From Candidatus Kapaibacterium sp. (GTDB lineage: Bacteria; Bacteroidota; Ignavibacteria; Kapaibacteriales; HRBIN21): a stretch of DNA of 64,000 nt. The stretch spans positions 69,871-133,870 of the forward strand of contig CALKEU010000003.1 in the NCBI GenBank assembly GCA_938084565.1. The letters are read 5' to 3'. The notes beneath the pieces were generated by a model, which worked only from the letters and a program-made list of their open reading frames with translations, was not told the DNA's origin and searched no databases. Positions 7,396 to 19,473 of the stretch are shown here, in pieces. Numbering within the stretch: the stretch's first letter is position 1; each line of letters opens with the position of its first letter. The translations under genes were made by a program, and so were the position numbers.

Positions 7396-8428
7396 GGCGA
7401 ACCACCCTGCCTACGCAGATCACTGCCCCGGCCCGAAGTAGGCGATAGAGGTACAGGCCCGGTGAGAGGGTGTGGAGCGCTAACCAGGCTGCCGTGTTCG
7501 TAGTGGCCCTGTAGCGTGCAAGGGATTGCCCAAGCAGCGAGGTGATCTCAAGGACGCTGCCCGGCTCTAGCCGTATGGGAACTGCCTCCCCGTGGAGCAC
7601 AGGCGGGAGGACCGTACATGGAGCCGCCGCGGTGGCTGGTTCAGCTATGGCGACTGCTTGCGTTACTCGCACGCTGTAGGCGGCCACAGTATTTGCGGTG
7701 GAAGCATCCAGGAAGCGGATCGTGACAGCTCCTCCAGCACCTTCGGGAAGGCGGAGCCAGCAGTAAAAGCGCGGGTAGAATTGGCCAGGCAGGAGTACGA
7801 GAGTATCCGGTGCGGAGAGCGTTCCGGGCCCGTAGCAGCTGTCGCCCAGACAGAAGCGGAAGGCGCTGGGCGGTATGCCTGTGGGTTCAGCGCGGACAAG
7901 CATACGCCGGAGGCTGCGACCGGCGTTGTAGAGCGCAGCAGCACCCCCGACTTCACCCCCTTCCCGGCTGAAGAGCTCAGTCTGCGCCCATGCCAGAAGC
8001 AGCACATCCGCACCGACCGGGAGGATCTCTACCCGCACGGTGTGCTCCAGCAAGACAGCTCCCGAGAGGGCATCTCGGAAGCGGAACACGAGCGGAAAGA
8101 CCGCTGGAGCAGTCCCCGGCTCGACGAAAACGTAGGCTTTGAAACTCTCCTCCCGAGCACCTGGAGCAATGGTGACGGTATCCGGAGAGAGCACCACGCC
8201 AGGTGCATAGCAAGAAGGTCCCCAGCAGAAGTACGGCATGCTACCTGCAGGAGCGGCGGAGGTATCCATCTCCACGAGAATCCGTAGGGCGGCAGCGCCT
8301 TCATTGAGCACGCTGGCAGGAGCGGCAGCCTCCCAGCCGGGGGCAACACTGACAGCTGTGACGGCCCGGGAGAGCTGCAGAGCGGCAGAAGAGACCGCAG
8401 CAAGTAGGAAGACAGCCAGAACTCTCAT
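7388..8428 (-). CDS. Secreted protein with twin repeat and T9SS-like C-terminal sorting domain
   Basis: 346 residues with a signal peptide (MRVLAVFLLAAVSSAALQ). Two copies of a similar block occur near residues 68-95 and 193-220; each has an aromatic/Cys start, an SCYxPG turn, SPDT or APDT and a late PG, suggesting two tandem Ig-like domains. The last 60 residues (ITSLLGQSLARY, then LSPGLYLYRL and ending VVRLN) match the pattern of T9SS type A C-terminal sorting domains. The ATG at 8428 gives the best signal peptide. The function of the exported domain is unknown. Confidence 0.7.
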   Translation of the reverse strand: MRVLAVFLLAAVSSAALQLSRAVTAVSVAPGWEAAAPASVLNEGAAALRILVEMDTSAAPAGSMPYFCWGPSCYAPGVVLSPDTVTIAPGAREESFKAYVFVEPGTAPAVFPLVFRFRDALSGAVLLEHTVRVEILPVGADVLLLAWAQTELFSREGGEVGGAAALYNAGRSLRRMLVRAEPTGIPPSAFRFCLGDSCYGPGTLSAPDTLVLLPGQFYPRFYCWLRLPEGAGGAVTIRFLDASTANTVAAYSVRVTQAVAIAEPATAAAPCTVLPPVLHGEAVPIRLEPGSVLEITSLLGQSLARYRATTNTAAWLALHTLSPGLYLYRLLRAGAVICVGRVVRLN

Positions 8429-8473
8429 GGTGCCTGCTGTGCTGTTGTGAGACAATGGTAAGTCGGGCTGGAT

Positions 8474-9097
8474 TCATGGCGAAGGAGCACGGCTATGGGG
8501 ATGCTCGGTGGGGAAGGTCCCTGCGTTGATGACCGACATCGCCCGCTGGAGGCCATGCCGAATGAGATACTCCAGGGCTACAACGGCGCGCTCGATCATA
8601 GCATCTCGCTCGGGGAGCTCCTCGGGTGCAAAGGGCGAGAGGACATAGTCAGCCATCTTGCCCCGAGGGAAATTGCGTCCAATTCCGCACCGCAGGCGGG
8701 CAATGTGCTGCGTTCCCAGTCGCTCGATGATGGAGGCCATACCATTGTGCCCACCGTCGCTCCCGGAAGCTCGGAGGCGGACGGTCCCGAGTGGGAGGTT
8801 GAGCTCGTCGAGCACGACCACAATGCGCTCAGAAGGGATGTGAGACCATCGTTGAGCGCCGTGGACAGCCTCTCCACTGCGGTTCATGAAGGTCAGAGGG
8901 AGGATTGCCCGCACGGTGTGGCCGTCGATCTGCAGGGTAGTCTCCAGCCACGGGCCTGGACCGTGATGCCACTGTCCGCCGTGCCGCTCAGCGAGTGCTT
9001 GGACGACCATCCACCCAATGTTGTGCCGCGTCTGTGCGTATTCAGGGCCCGGATTGCCCAGACCGACGATGAGCCACTCGGCTGCAGGTATGCCCAT
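8474..9097 (-). CDS. pth: Peptidyl-tRNA hydrolase
   Basis: Recycles peptidyl-tRNA released prematurely from ribosomes. The 207-residue product contains the canonical VGLGNPGPEYAQTRHNIGW (catalytic His near residue 26), FMNRSGEAV, and DELNLPLGTVRLR, then GSDGGHNG. The length is normal, with a short Pro/Ser-rich tail. The downstream secreted-protein gene starts 45 nt away; 124 nt upstream lie between it and a divergent gene. Confidence 0.94.
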   Translation of the reverse strand: MGIPAAEWLIVGLGNPGPEYAQTRHNIGWMVVQALAERHGGQWHHGPGPWLETTLQIDGHTVRAILPLTFMNRSGEAVHGAQRWSHIPSERIVVVLDELNLPLGTVRLRASGSDGGHNGMASIIERLGTQHIARLRCGIGRNFPRGKMADYVLSPFAPEELPERDAMIERAVVALEYLIRHGLQRAMSVINAGTFPTEHPHSRAPSP

Positions 9098-9177
9098 GGG
9101 GAGTTCTGCTTCGACTGCTGGACACAGTAGACGCTCGGGGGCTTAGGCTCATTGCGCCGATGAGCCCGTGCCTGCGT

Positions 9178-9185
9178 AATATTGC
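9178..9185 (+). promoter_or_regulatory. Putative -7 promoter element TAATATTG
   Basis: An AT-rich octamer in the 124-nt divergent gap between pth and the secreted protein at 9222, of the TAnnTTTG type seen in Bacteroidota with one mismatch, about 36 nt before the ATG. No clear -33 element at the expected spacing was found. The rest of this gap shows nothing else recognisable. Confidence 0.35.
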
Positions 9186-9221
9186 GGTGGGCTGCTGTAC
9201 AACAATGCAGGAACCTCGCCG

Positions 9222-9800
9222 ATGCGGGAACAGAGAGGCTGGTTGGCAGCCGTCGGTGGACTCATCCTCTGCGGCATGCTCTGGGCACAACCGAGAGCCT
9301 TGCCGCCTATTGCTCCAACAGTAGAAATCCAGGAGCAGCCTGGAGCTCCCCCTGCGCTGGCGATTGATCCGAGATTGGAGGAGCGCCTGCGTCGGGCACA
9401 GGATCTCCTGCCTATCGAGGGAATCTGGGCCGTGCGGCTGGAGCGATTCGATACCACTGGAGGCGAAATCCGCATGGTGCGCGAGGACTACACCGTCCAG
9501 CTCCTCATCATACGCCAGGAGGAAGGGGCACCCGAGCACCTTACGGCCAGCGTCATCGCCACGCAGAGTGAGCGTATTCCCTTAGGAGCCGTCTTGGCCC
9601 ACCTGCAGCCGACGGCCGATCCACAGCTCTACCTTGCCGAGTGGTATCTGCCGGGAAGCCGGCCTGCGTGGAGTGAGCTCAAGATGGAAGGGGCTGCGGT
9701 GGCCGTGGCAGAGCTCCGCGATGTGCCGCGCTATCCTCTTGTGGCAAGCATCCGCATGCTCAAACTCCGTCCTCGTCCGTGGAGGCAGCCGGCCCGGTGA
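9222..9800 (+). CDS. Secreted protein of unknown function
   Basis: 192 residues with a signal peptide (MREQRGWLAAVGGLILCGMLWAQ). The mature part is Pro-rich at first, then a mixed alpha/beta region containing LLPIEGIWAVRLERFD and REDYTVQLLII. I recognise no family. It ends 53 nt before alaS on the same strand, and its own promoter-like element lies upstream. Codon use resembles that of its neighbours, and the reading frame is clean, so I take it to be a real gene. Confidence 0.65.
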   Translation: MREQRGWLAAVGGLILCGMLWAQPRALPPIAPTVEIQEQPGAPPALAIDPRLEERLRRAQDLLPIEGIWAVRLERFDTTGGEIRMVREDYTVQLLIIRQEEGAPEHLTASVIATQSERIPLGAVLAHLQPTADPQLYLAEWYLPGSRPAWSELKMEGAAVAVAELRDVPRYPLVASIRMLKLRPRPWRQPAR

Positions 9801-9853
9801 ATGGAGGCGGCTCCTTCTTCGTCTATGGAGGGGGCCAGTTGCGGAGCTAAACC

Positions 9854-12424
<2,571 letters not shown>

Positions 12425-12430
<6 letters not shown>

Positions 12431-13399
12431 GGACATGAGCGCACAGATGGCTGCCACAGAGACGATGTCTTCCCACTGGCAGCCGCGGGAGAGATCGCAG
12501 TATGGGCGCCGCAGACCTTGTACGATGGGGCCGAGCGCTTGTGCTCCGGCCAGCCGCTCGGTGAGCTTATAGGCAATGTTGCCGGCATCCAGGTTCGGGA
12601 AGATCAGCACGTTGGCTCGTCCTGCAACGGGCGAGCCGGGCGCCTTACGGGCAGCAACCTCGGGCACAAGAGCAGCATCGGCCTGCAATTCCCCATCGGC
12701 GCAGTAGTGGGGATAGCGCTCCTGAAACAGCTGTACGGCACGGCGAACCTTGTCCACGAGCGGATGCTGCGCGCTCCCCTTGGTGGAAAAGGAGAGGAAG
12801 GCAATGCGCGGCTCCTCTTGTAAGAGACGCTCAGCGTTCTGAGCCGTGCAGTACGCAATTTCGGCCAGCTCCTCCGGTGTAGGATCGGGTACGACCCCGC
12901 CATCGGCATAGACGAGGACGCGGTCGGGCAAAATCATCAAAAAGAAGCTGCTCACGACGCTCAAGCCTGGTGCCATACCGACAGTCCAGAGAGCTGCGCG
13001 AAGCACATCGGCCGTTGTCGAGATCGAGCCGGCCACACATCCATCGACTTCGCCTGCATCTAATAACATACCGGCGAAGACAAGGGGATTGCGGACATGG
13101 TGCCGTGCTGCCTCGAGCGACATCCCCTTGTGGTGGCGCCGTTCCCAGAGTCGGTTGGCAAAGAGCTCCAGCTGCGGTGCTGCTCGAGGATCCAGGAGCG
13201 AAATGCCCGTCAGTGCGATGTCAAAGCGCTGTGCAAGCGCCTCGATTGCTTCTCGAGCACCGATGAGCACAGGATGCACAATCCCGCGATCGGCAAGTTC
13301 CCGGACCGCACGCAGTGTGCGCTCATCTTCGGCATCTGGAAAGGCAATCCGGCGCTGGAGTGCGGCCGCGCGAGCCTGAAGCCGATGCACAAAGCTCAT
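12425..13399 (-). CDS. pta: Phosphate acetyltransferase
   Basis: Interconverts acetyl-CoA and acetyl phosphate. The 324-residue product matches the stand-alone PTA catalytic domain: [15 protein letters not shown] at the N-terminus, [27 protein letters not shown], and a C-terminal [17 protein letters not shown]. The start at 13399 makes an ATGA overlap with the upstream lipoprotein gene. No acetate kinase gene is in the window. Confidence 0.92.
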
Positions 13400-14403
13400 G
13401 GCAGCGGCAAGAGGGCTACAGTGCCTGCAGGGAGCGTTGTTTCCAGGCGTAGTTCTGCCCGGTCCCCCGTTGCAATGAGGAGCTGAGGGGGGTTGGAGGC
13501 CGTGAGCACCCAGAGCTCTCCTCGCGTGGGCACATATCGGAGCCATCCAATGTTCCAGCTCTGGAGCAAGCGGAGGGCCCCACGGCTGCGTAGATCCACA
13601 CGCAGCAGCCCGGCCGATGTTCCCACATAGGCAAAATCCGATGGCGTCGTCGCAAGGCCCCTCAGCTGCAGACGGGCCGAATCGATTCCGGGGACGTTGA
13701 GGGGGATACTTTTCAGAAGGCGTAGCGGACGGAGGCCGACGAAGCTGAGACGGGGTGCGCGCGCAGGGGCTGTGGTGTCATCCCCGCTTCCGAAGCTGGC
13801 AACCAGGAGCTCTTCGGCACTGGGATGGGCAGCCAGCCAGCGCGGGTGTGGGGGGAGTGGCAGCGAATCTTGTAGACGGAGCGTTCGCGTATCGAAGACG
13901 CGCAGGAGTGAGCGCTCTTCATCAACGACGTAGAGGAGAGCCTCCCTGGCCAGAGCCGCTCCAATGCGCCCTCCGAGCTGGAAGGTCTGTATGCGCTCGG
14001 GATCGAGCAAGTCCACCATGCTCAACATTCCACGGCTTCTATGCCAAAGGTAGGCTGTCGTAGCGTTCGGGAAGACAATGCCATCGGCTGGAGCTGGAAG
14101 CTGCAAGGCAGCTCGGCGCCGGTAGGATCCTTCTTCCAGGAGCTCCAACGTCGCTGTGGGCAGGAGCAGATAGAGCGTGCCATAGAAGAGCTCCATACTC
14201 TGGGCTGGTGCAGGTAGCGGGAAGCCATTGGCGCGGGTATAGAGGTCGGGTACAACGAGCAGATTGCCTGGTTCTTGGCGCAGCTGGATGGCTGGGGCAT
14301 CGGTGGCGAGCAGAAAACGCCACAAGGGCGGAACTGTATCATAGAAAGGCTCGCTCCCACAGCCGACGGCCAGCACAGCCCCTATAAGGCATGCCCCCTT
14401 CAT
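13396..14403 (-). CDS. Putative lipoprotein with beta-propeller-like repeats
   Basis: 335 residues with a lipoprotein-type leader ([18 protein letters not shown]; the Cys at residue 15 is the likely lipidation site). The remainder contains several segments such as [20 protein letters not shown] and [12 protein letters not shown] that resemble blades of a YVTN/WD-like propeller. The specific family is not recognised. It is coupled by ATGA overlaps to the nucleoside phosphorylase upstream and pta downstream. Confidence 0.65.
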   Translation of the reverse strand: MKGACLIGAVLAVGCGSEPFYDTVPPLWRFLLATDAPAIQLRQEPGNLLVVPDLYTRANGFPLPAPAQSMELFYGTLYLLLPTATLELLEEGSYRRRAALQLPAPADGIVFPNATTAYLWHRSRGMLSMVDLLDPERIQTFQLGGRIGAALAREALLYVVDEERSLLRVFDTRTLRLQDSLPLPPHPRWLAAHPSAEELLVASFGSGDDTTAPARAPRLSFVGLRPLRLLKSIPLNVPGIDSARLQLRGLATTPSDFAYVGTSAGLLRVDLRSRGALRLLQSWNIGWLRYVPTRGELWVLTASNPPQLLIATGDRAELRLETTLPAGTVALLPLP

Positions 14404-15248
14404 GTCTGCTGCGTCCAGAGCCGTGCAACGAGGGCTGTAACCAGCTGCGTCATCTTCGGCTCGGCCTCGCGGGCTGCCTGTAGTACCTCCTCCAGAGAGA
14501 GCGGCTGTAGAGCGTCAGGGAAGCACTCGTCCGTGAGAATGGAGAGTCCGAAGACCTCCATGTTCATGTGACGAGCGACGATGACCTCCGGAACAGTGCT
14601 CATTCCGACAGCATCAGCACCGATCAACCGTAGGAAGCGATATTCTGCACGAGTTTCCAGACTCGGTCCCGGAAGAGCGACGTAGACACCTTTCTGCAGC
14701 TTGAGGCGGAGCTCGAGGGCCAGCTCTTCTGCCAGGGCGATGAGTCGCCGGGAGTACGGTTCACTCATGTCGGGGAAGCGGGGGCCGAGCGTTTCATCGT
14801 TGGGGCCAATCAGAGGGTTATCCCCCATGAGGTTGATGTGGTCCACGATGACCATCAAATCCCCGCGACGGAAGAGTGGGTTGAGCGCTCCGGCTGCGTT
14901 GGAGATGATGAGCGTCCGCACCCCGAGGGCAAAGAGGACCCGTACAGGGAAGGTCACCTGCTGCAGCGTATAGCCTTCGTAGCGATGGAAGCGCCCCTGA
15001 AGCGCCACAACAGGGCAGCCGGCGAGGCGTCCGAAAATGAGCCGCCCCCGGTGCGACTCCACCGTTGAGACGGGGAAATGGGGGATGTTCTCGTACGGGA
15101 TAGCGCACTCCTGCTCGATGCGTTCTGCAAGCTCCCCGAGCCCCGTCCCCAGGATGATGCCAATGGAGGGAGAACTCTGTGTCGTTAGGCGGATGACCTC
15201 GAGCGCTTCGTGCATGTGCTGCCGCAGGAGAGATGTCGGTCGACTCAT
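14400..15248 (-). CDS. Purine nucleoside phosphorylase (trimeric type)
   Basis: Phosphorolysis of guanosine and inosine nucleosides in purine salvage. The 282-residue product shows ILGTGLGELAERI, the phosphate-binding ESHRGRL, GRFHRYEGY, SNAAGALNP and the late GMSTVPEVIVARH and LTDECFPDALQPLS segments of the PNP-I (PunA) family. It overlaps YggS upstream and the lipoprotein downstream by four bases each. Confidence 0.94.
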   Translation of the reverse strand: MSRPTSLLRQHMHEALEVIRLTTQSSPSIGIILGTGLGELAERIEQECAIPYENIPHFPVSTVESHRGRLIFGRLAGCPVVALQGRFHRYEGYTLQQVTFPVRVLFALGVRTLIISNAAGALNPLFRRGDLMVIVDHINLMGDNPLIGPNDETLGPRFPDMSEPYSRRLIALAEELALELRLKLQKGVYVALPGPSLETRAEYRFLRLIGADAVGMSTVPEVIVARHMNMEVFGLSILTDECFPDALQPLSLEEVLQAAREAEPKMTQLVTALVARLWTQQT

Positions 15249-16003
15249 GGGTTCTGCTCCTGGTGTGAATGGACATGGTGTGCTTGCTTCGGGGGACGTT
15301 CCCCGAAGAGGGCTGTCCCGATGCGGAGGAGGGTTGCACCTTCTTCGATAGCGATGCCGTAGTCGGCGCTCATGCCCATGGAGAGATGAGGAAAGTCGAG
15401 CGGAGAAGAGCCGTATTGTCGGCGGAGCTCGTCTCGCAAGTGACGGAGGAGACGGAATTCTGCCCGGACACGCTCAGCCGCGGCCGGCGCAGGGATCGTC
15501 ATGAGTCCCTCGAGTCGGAGGAAGGGGAGTCGTAGGACGGCTTCGGCGAGGGCAAAGAGAGCCTCGGGGGCACAGCCGTGTTTGCTCGCTTCGCCTGAGG
15601 TATTGACCTGGAGCAGGATGGATAGCATGCGCCCGTGCCGCTCCCCCCAGCGGTTGAGTGCCTCGGCAGTGTGTAGGGCATCGACGCCGTGGATGAGCGC
15701 AGCCACGGGAGCAATGAGCTTGATTTTGTTCGTCTGCACATGGCCGATGAAGTGCCATTCAACTTCGTAGCCCCGCTGCCGGAGGTAATCTGCTTTCGCT
15801 CGCAGCTCCTGGGCGTAGTTTTCTCCAAAGCAGCGGATACCGGCGTGGAAGGCGGCCTCCACGATATCGGGGGGATGCCCTTTTGAGACTGCTACAATGC
15901 GAATGTCTGCCAGATTGCGTCCGGCTCGGGCAGCGTGCTGACGGACCTGCTCCCAGACGGCTTCCCAGCGTCGGCGAATCTCTATGGAAGGAGACACCTG
16001 CAT
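15245..16003 (-). CDS. YggS/PROSC-family pyridoxal-phosphate-binding protein
   Basis: 252 residues of a PLP homeostasis protein with a TIM-barrel, alanine-racemase-like fold. The PLP lysine segment IVAVSKGHP is near residue 35, followed by GENYAQE, WHFIGHVQTNK and the late LSMGMSADYGIAIEEGAT and RIGTALFG motifs. I place the start at the ATG at 16003; the frame is open to 16084 but would run into the symporter gene. It sits 16 nt downstream of the symporter. Confidence 0.92.
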   Translation of the reverse strand: MQVSPSIEIRRRWEAVWEQVRQHAARAGRNLADIRIVAVSKGHPPDIVEAAFHAGIRCFGENYAQELRAKADYLRQRGYEVEWHFIGHVQTNKIKLIAPVAALIHGVDALHTAEALNRWGERHGRMLSILLQVNTSGEASKHGCAPEALFALAEAVLRLPFLRLEGLMTIPAPAAAERVRAEFRLLRHLRDELRRQYGSSPLDFPHLSMGMSADYGIAIEEGATLLRIGTALFGERPPKQAHHVHSHQEQNP

Positions 16004-16019
16004 CGCATGCGAAAATAGG

Positions 16020-17267
16020 TCATGCTCTCGGTGAACTCTCCCACGCTCCGATGATAGCGCAGCCGGCGGCATCGCTAGTAACATTGACGACCGTGCGGCT
16101 CATATCGAGTAGACGGTCCACAGCCAGGATGAGGGCCAGTCCCTCCTGGGGAATGCCGAGATTTTGCAAGATCACCATCAGCATGACGATGCCAGCTCCG
16201 GGGACGGGAGCTGCTCCGATCGAAGCTGCTACTGCCATGGCAATCAAGGTTGCAAGTGCCCCCAGGTCAAGCTCCACACCGTAGAGTTGAGCAATGAACA
16301 CTGTTGCCACCGCTTGGTAGAGGCTTGTGCCATCCATATTCACTGTCGCTCCGAGCGGGAGGATGAAGCTGACTATGTCCTCGCTTACTCCGAGGTGGTG
16401 CCGGCAGACGGCCATCGTGGTCGGCAGTGTTGCGGCGCTGGAACTGGTCGAGAACGCAACTACTTGCGCTGGGAAGATAGCCCGGTAGAATGTTCCCACA
16501 GGTATCCGTGCCAACAGTCGGACGCCTAGTGGGTAGACAATGGCGAGCATCGCTGCCAGCCCCACGATGACCGAGAGGCTGTAGACCCCCAGGGCTGACA
16601 GGAGTGACCAATCCATCCGGAGTGCTGCCATGAGGGCGAAAACCCCGATGGGGGCGAATCGCATGACAAGTTGTACGAGCGCCAATAGCGTTGCCGTCAG
16701 CGCCTGGAGCAGGCTGCGGAGTGGCGCACTTCGCTCCGCTGGTACCATGGTGAGGGCTGCACCCAGGAGCAGGGTGGCCACGATAACCTGCAACATGCGC
16801 TGGTTGTCTTGGGCTGCTGCCAGGAAGTTTTCCGGCATGAGATCAACGAGCGCCTGTAAGGGGCTTTTCGGCTGTGGAAGCTCGCGCTCTTTGAGGGAGT
16901 GCTCGTACTGCTGTTGAAACAGTGCCCGCTGTTCGGCGGAGACCATCTTTCCCGGCTGCAAGACAGTAGAAACACCGATGCCGATCAGCACGGCGATGCA
17001 GGTAGTGCTCACGTAGTACGCTACGGCGCGCGCACCCAGACGGGAGAGGCGAGATAGACTCCCTACGGTAGCGATGCCCTCCAGCAGCGAAGTGACCACG
17101 AGCGGGAGAGCAATGAGTTTGAGCATATTCAGGAAGAGCCGCCCCAACGGGGCAATCCAAGCAGTGGTGAAGGCTTCCACCCCAAGCGGTGCCTGGAGCA
17201 ATCCCCAGAGGGTGCCTGCACCAAAGCCGAGCACAATCTGCAGAGGCAAGGAGAGGCGAAAGCGCAT
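16020..17267 (-). CDS. Sodium:dicarboxylate/glutamate symporter (DAACS family)
   Basis: About 415 residues with the pattern of GltP/DctA/GltPh carriers. The serine-rich hairpin STSSSAATLP, the transport-domain NMDGTSLYQ (NMDGT) and the C-terminal DRLLDMSRTVVNVTSDAAG motif are all present, with eight hydrophobic segments and the hairpin loops. It takes up glutamate, aspartate or C4-dicarboxylates with Na+ or H+; which one cannot be told. ATG 17267 shares a base with the upstream stop; a GTG at 17270 is the alternative. Confidence 0.92.
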   Translation of the reverse strand: MRFRLSLPLQIVLGFGAGTLWGLLQAPLGVEAFTTAWIAPLGRLFLNMLKLIALPLVVTSLLEGIATVGSLSRLSRLGARAVAYYVSTTCIAVLIGIGVSTVLQPGKMVSAEQRALFQQQYEHSLKERELPQPKSPLQALVDLMPENFLAAAQDNQRMLQVIVATLLLGAALTMVPAERSAPLRSLLQALTATLLALVQLVMRFAPIGVFALMAALRMDWSLLSALGVYSLSVIVGLAAMLAIVYPLGVRLLARIPVGTFYRAIFPAQVVAFSTSSSAATLPTTMAVCRHHLGVSEDIVSFILPLGATVNMDGTSLYQAVATVFIAQLYGVELDLGALATLIAMAVAASIGAAPVPGAGIVMLMVILQNLGIPQEGLALILAVDRLLDMSRTVVNVTSDAAGCAIIGAWESSPRA

Positions 17268-18853
17268 CACAGCGTCGCCGTTATACTGAGGCTAAAGCCG
17301 TTGGCAGCTGGCATATAGCGGCAGACCCCCCCAACGCAGACAATTCCGGCACGCTGTCGGCCATAGCCGAGCGCAAGCTTCCAGCGCTGGAGGAGCACGG
17401 TGAGGGCTGCTCCGGGGTAGTGCTGGCCGACATGGTGTACGGGAGACCCGCTGTTGTACTCATCCCACATGGTAAAGGCCCAGCGGGAGGCAAGCGTATA
17501 CTCCAGGAGTCCATAGACCCAGTTTCCCCGATCCTGCCGGCTCCAGAGGTGCTGGAACTCCAAGCGTAGGGTCTGTTGCGGGGCGAACGTGTAGGCGATA
17601 TCGGCGATGGCAATCCACGTCCACACAAGCCCATACCCCCGGAGCCCTTCGGAGACGTCGCGGTTGTAAATCTGCCGCGTCAGCTGCAGCGTTCCCTTCA
17701 GCACAGAGCTCCACAGAGCTGTGTACTCGATCGTAAGCTCCTCCAGGAAGAGCGTTCTGCCAATCCCGGGAAAAGAGCTGCGGTAGCGGAGAGGTTCTGT
17801 ATGCACGGTATCGAGCCCGTGGATGCGGCAGTAGTTCACGCTCACTGTGCCGCCACCGAATCCGCCCAGGGGTGAGCCTTCCGGCAGCGGGATGATGACA
17901 TCGGTACTCAGGCCAATTTCACCACCCGGCTGAGTTGCGTAAGAGTACAACGTCGCCAGGCGGTAGGAGTGCTGCCGGCTCAAGGGGGGAAGGTAATTCA
18001 ACAGCGCCACCGTGCCTGTCGCAGTGCGGTCGGAGTAGAAGGCCATGTTGTCGACGCGCTTTGCCTGTAGCAAGAAACTCGCCTCCGCCAGCTGCCCGGC
18101 AAGGCTCACGTAGAGAGCTGTACCTGGGTTGTACGAGTAGCCGTTGAGGGTCGAAGGGTCGTTGTACTTGTACGCCCACTCGGCCTGGAAGCGCCAGCTC
18201 TGCCACTGCCATGCGCCGTAGAGCGTGTACGCCAGCACGTTCTCAGGCAGACGGTAGAGAGGATCCGTATCGGGCTGGTATTTGCTCACGATTCCAGCGC
18301 CAATGTGCCAGCGGAGCGACGAGCCGATGCCCCACTGGGCAGGGCTCAGCTCGAGCGCAGCGCCGCGGATGAGGCCGCCCCAGGTGAAGAAGCGGCGCTG
18401 CCGGGCAATGAACCCACTGAGCCGCATGCCAGTGCTGTTCCACCGCAGGCGGATGCCGTCGAAAGCATTGTCAATGCCCAAGAGGCGCTCCTCGTATGTG
18501 CGCAGAATCATCCCGGAGCCAAATTGCTCGTAGAAACTCCCCACGGTCAGGTGGAAATGCTCGTCGCGGTAGTCTATCGAGCGAAATGGGATGCCTGTGC
18601 CGGTGTAGCGTGCATCGTACCCTTGGAGCGGTGTCAGATAAGCCTCGTACCGGAGGCTGACCGTTAACGCTCCGGTCCGGTAGCTCAGGGGGATATAAGC
18701 ATTCAGCCCGAGGCGTTCAGGCACTTCGGGGGCTCCGATAGCGCTATCGGCTCGGTACGAGCGCATCTCAAGCTGCACACCTCCGCTCACTTGGCCCACG
18801 ACCGTCATGCCACTGCAGAGAGTCAGGAAGAGGATACCGAAGCTGTTGTGCAT
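17267..18853 (-). CDS. DUF6029-like outer-membrane protein
   Basis: 528 residues with a signal peptide (MHNSFGILFLTLCSGMTVVGQ), then mostly amphipathic beta strands with many Tyr, Trp and Arg, ending in a short strand LSITATL as barrels do. The segment HLTVGSFYEQFGSGMILRTY, then EERLLGIDNAFDG, is the part I associate with the Bacteroidota DUF6029 family. The role is unknown. Its start shares a base with the stop of the TlpA gene (TGATG); TlpA and DUF6029 genes occur together in Bacteroidota as far as I recall. Confidence 0.72.
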   Translation of the reverse strand: MHNSFGILFLTLCSGMTVVGQVSGGVQLEMRSYRADSAIGAPEVPERLGLNAYIPLSYRTGALTVSLRYEAYLTPLQGYDARYTGTGIPFRSIDYRDEHFHLTVGSFYEQFGSGMILRTYEERLLGIDNAFDGIRLRWNSTGMRLSGFIARQRRFFTWGGLIRGAALELSPAQWGIGSSLRWHIGAGIVSKYQPDTDPLYRLPENVLAYTLYGAWQWQSWRFQAEWAYKYNDPSTLNGYSYNPGTALYVSLAGQLAEASFLLQAKRVDNMAFYSDRTATGTVALLNYLPPLSRQHSYRLATLYSYATQPGGEIGLSTDVIIPLPEGSPLGGFGGGTVSVNYCRIHGLDTVHTEPLRYRSSFPGIGRTLFLEELTIEYTALWSSVLKGTLQLTRQIYNRDVSEGLRGYGLVWTWIAIADIAYTFAPQQTLRLEFQHLWSRQDRGNWVYGLLEYTLASRWAFTMWDEYNSGSPVHHVGQHYPGAALTVLLQRWKLALGYGRQRAGIVCVGGVCRYMPAANGFSLSITATL

Positions 18854-19356
18854 CAGGGAGTCTCTCCGGGAGTGCTGCTGCGAGGCTGGACAAGCTCCTT
18901 CAGCACGGCATAGAGCCGTTCTTCATCGCCGGGAGAATATGCTTGGTGTTGCCAAACAATACGGCCCGAGCCATCGAGGAGGAAGGAGTGAGGGATGTCG
19001 GTCACATTCATCGCCCGCCGGAGCTCACCGTTTTCATCGTGGTAAATCTCGAAGCGCCAGTTGCGAGCGCGCACAAGCGGGGCGACTTTGGGGCTTGTAC
19101 GAGCATCATCGATTGAGATAGCAACAATGTGCACCCCAGTCTCGGCTTGCCACTGGGGGTAGAGGCGGTGGAGCGTTGCAAGCTCGAGTAAGCATGGCTT
19201 GCACCATGTAGCCCAGAAAGTCACCAGAGTGGGTCTGCCAGGGTGGTGGAGGGTATCGGCCCGGACGGTGCGTCCATCGAGGGCTGTCAGGGAGACCGGA
19301 GGAAGCTGGGCCCATAGGGCGCTTACAGCTCCTACGGCGATGAGGACATGCTTCAT
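18853..19356 (-). CDS. TlpA-like thioredoxin-fold protein, exported
   Basis: 167 residues with a signal peptide (MKHVLIAVGAVSALWAQ) and a TlpA/ResA domain containing FWATWCKPC (CxxC at about residues 54-57) and a cis-Pro segment TDIPHSFLLD. It probably reduces or oxidises disulfides in the periplasm, perhaps on the DUF6029 protein encoded next. The ATG at 19356 gives the right leader; an upstream in-frame start at 19377 would add seven residues. It is the first gene of the leftward operon. Confidence 0.88.
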   Translation of the reverse strand: MKHVLIAVGAVSALWAQLPPVSLTALDGRTVRADTLHHPGRPTLVTFWATWCKPCLLELATLHRLYPQWQAETGVHIVAISIDDARTSPKVAPLVRARNWRFEIYHDENGELRRAMNVTDIPHSFLLDGSGRIVWQHQAYSPGDEERLYAVLKELVQPRSSTPGETP

Positions 19357-19473
19357 TGGTCTGCCTAGGCAGTTCAACGGTCAACGCAAAATTGCAAATC
19401 CGGCCGCAAGCCTGAGGCGATAGGCAGGCCGCCGCTGGAGTAATTTTGCGATTGCCTGAGTTCTTGAGGTCGG
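19357..19473. promoter_or_regulatory. Divergent promoter region, TlpA/zinc-ribbon genes
   Basis: 117 nt between divergent genes. On the plus strand TAATTTTG lies at 19441-19448, about 25 nt before the zinc-ribbon ATG at 19474. On the minus strand CAATTTTGCG (plus 19385-19394) lies about 30 nt before the TlpA ATG. Both are AT-rich islands of the TAnnTTTG type. GC-rich inverted stretches (GCCTGAGGC, then AGGCAGGC) lie between them and could bind a regulator, but this is weak. Confidence 0.45.

Noticed and set aside
8429..8473. An upstream start for the T9SS-type secreted protein (8455).
   Set aside because: Starting at 8428 gives a clean signal peptide; the longer form places extra polar residues before it.
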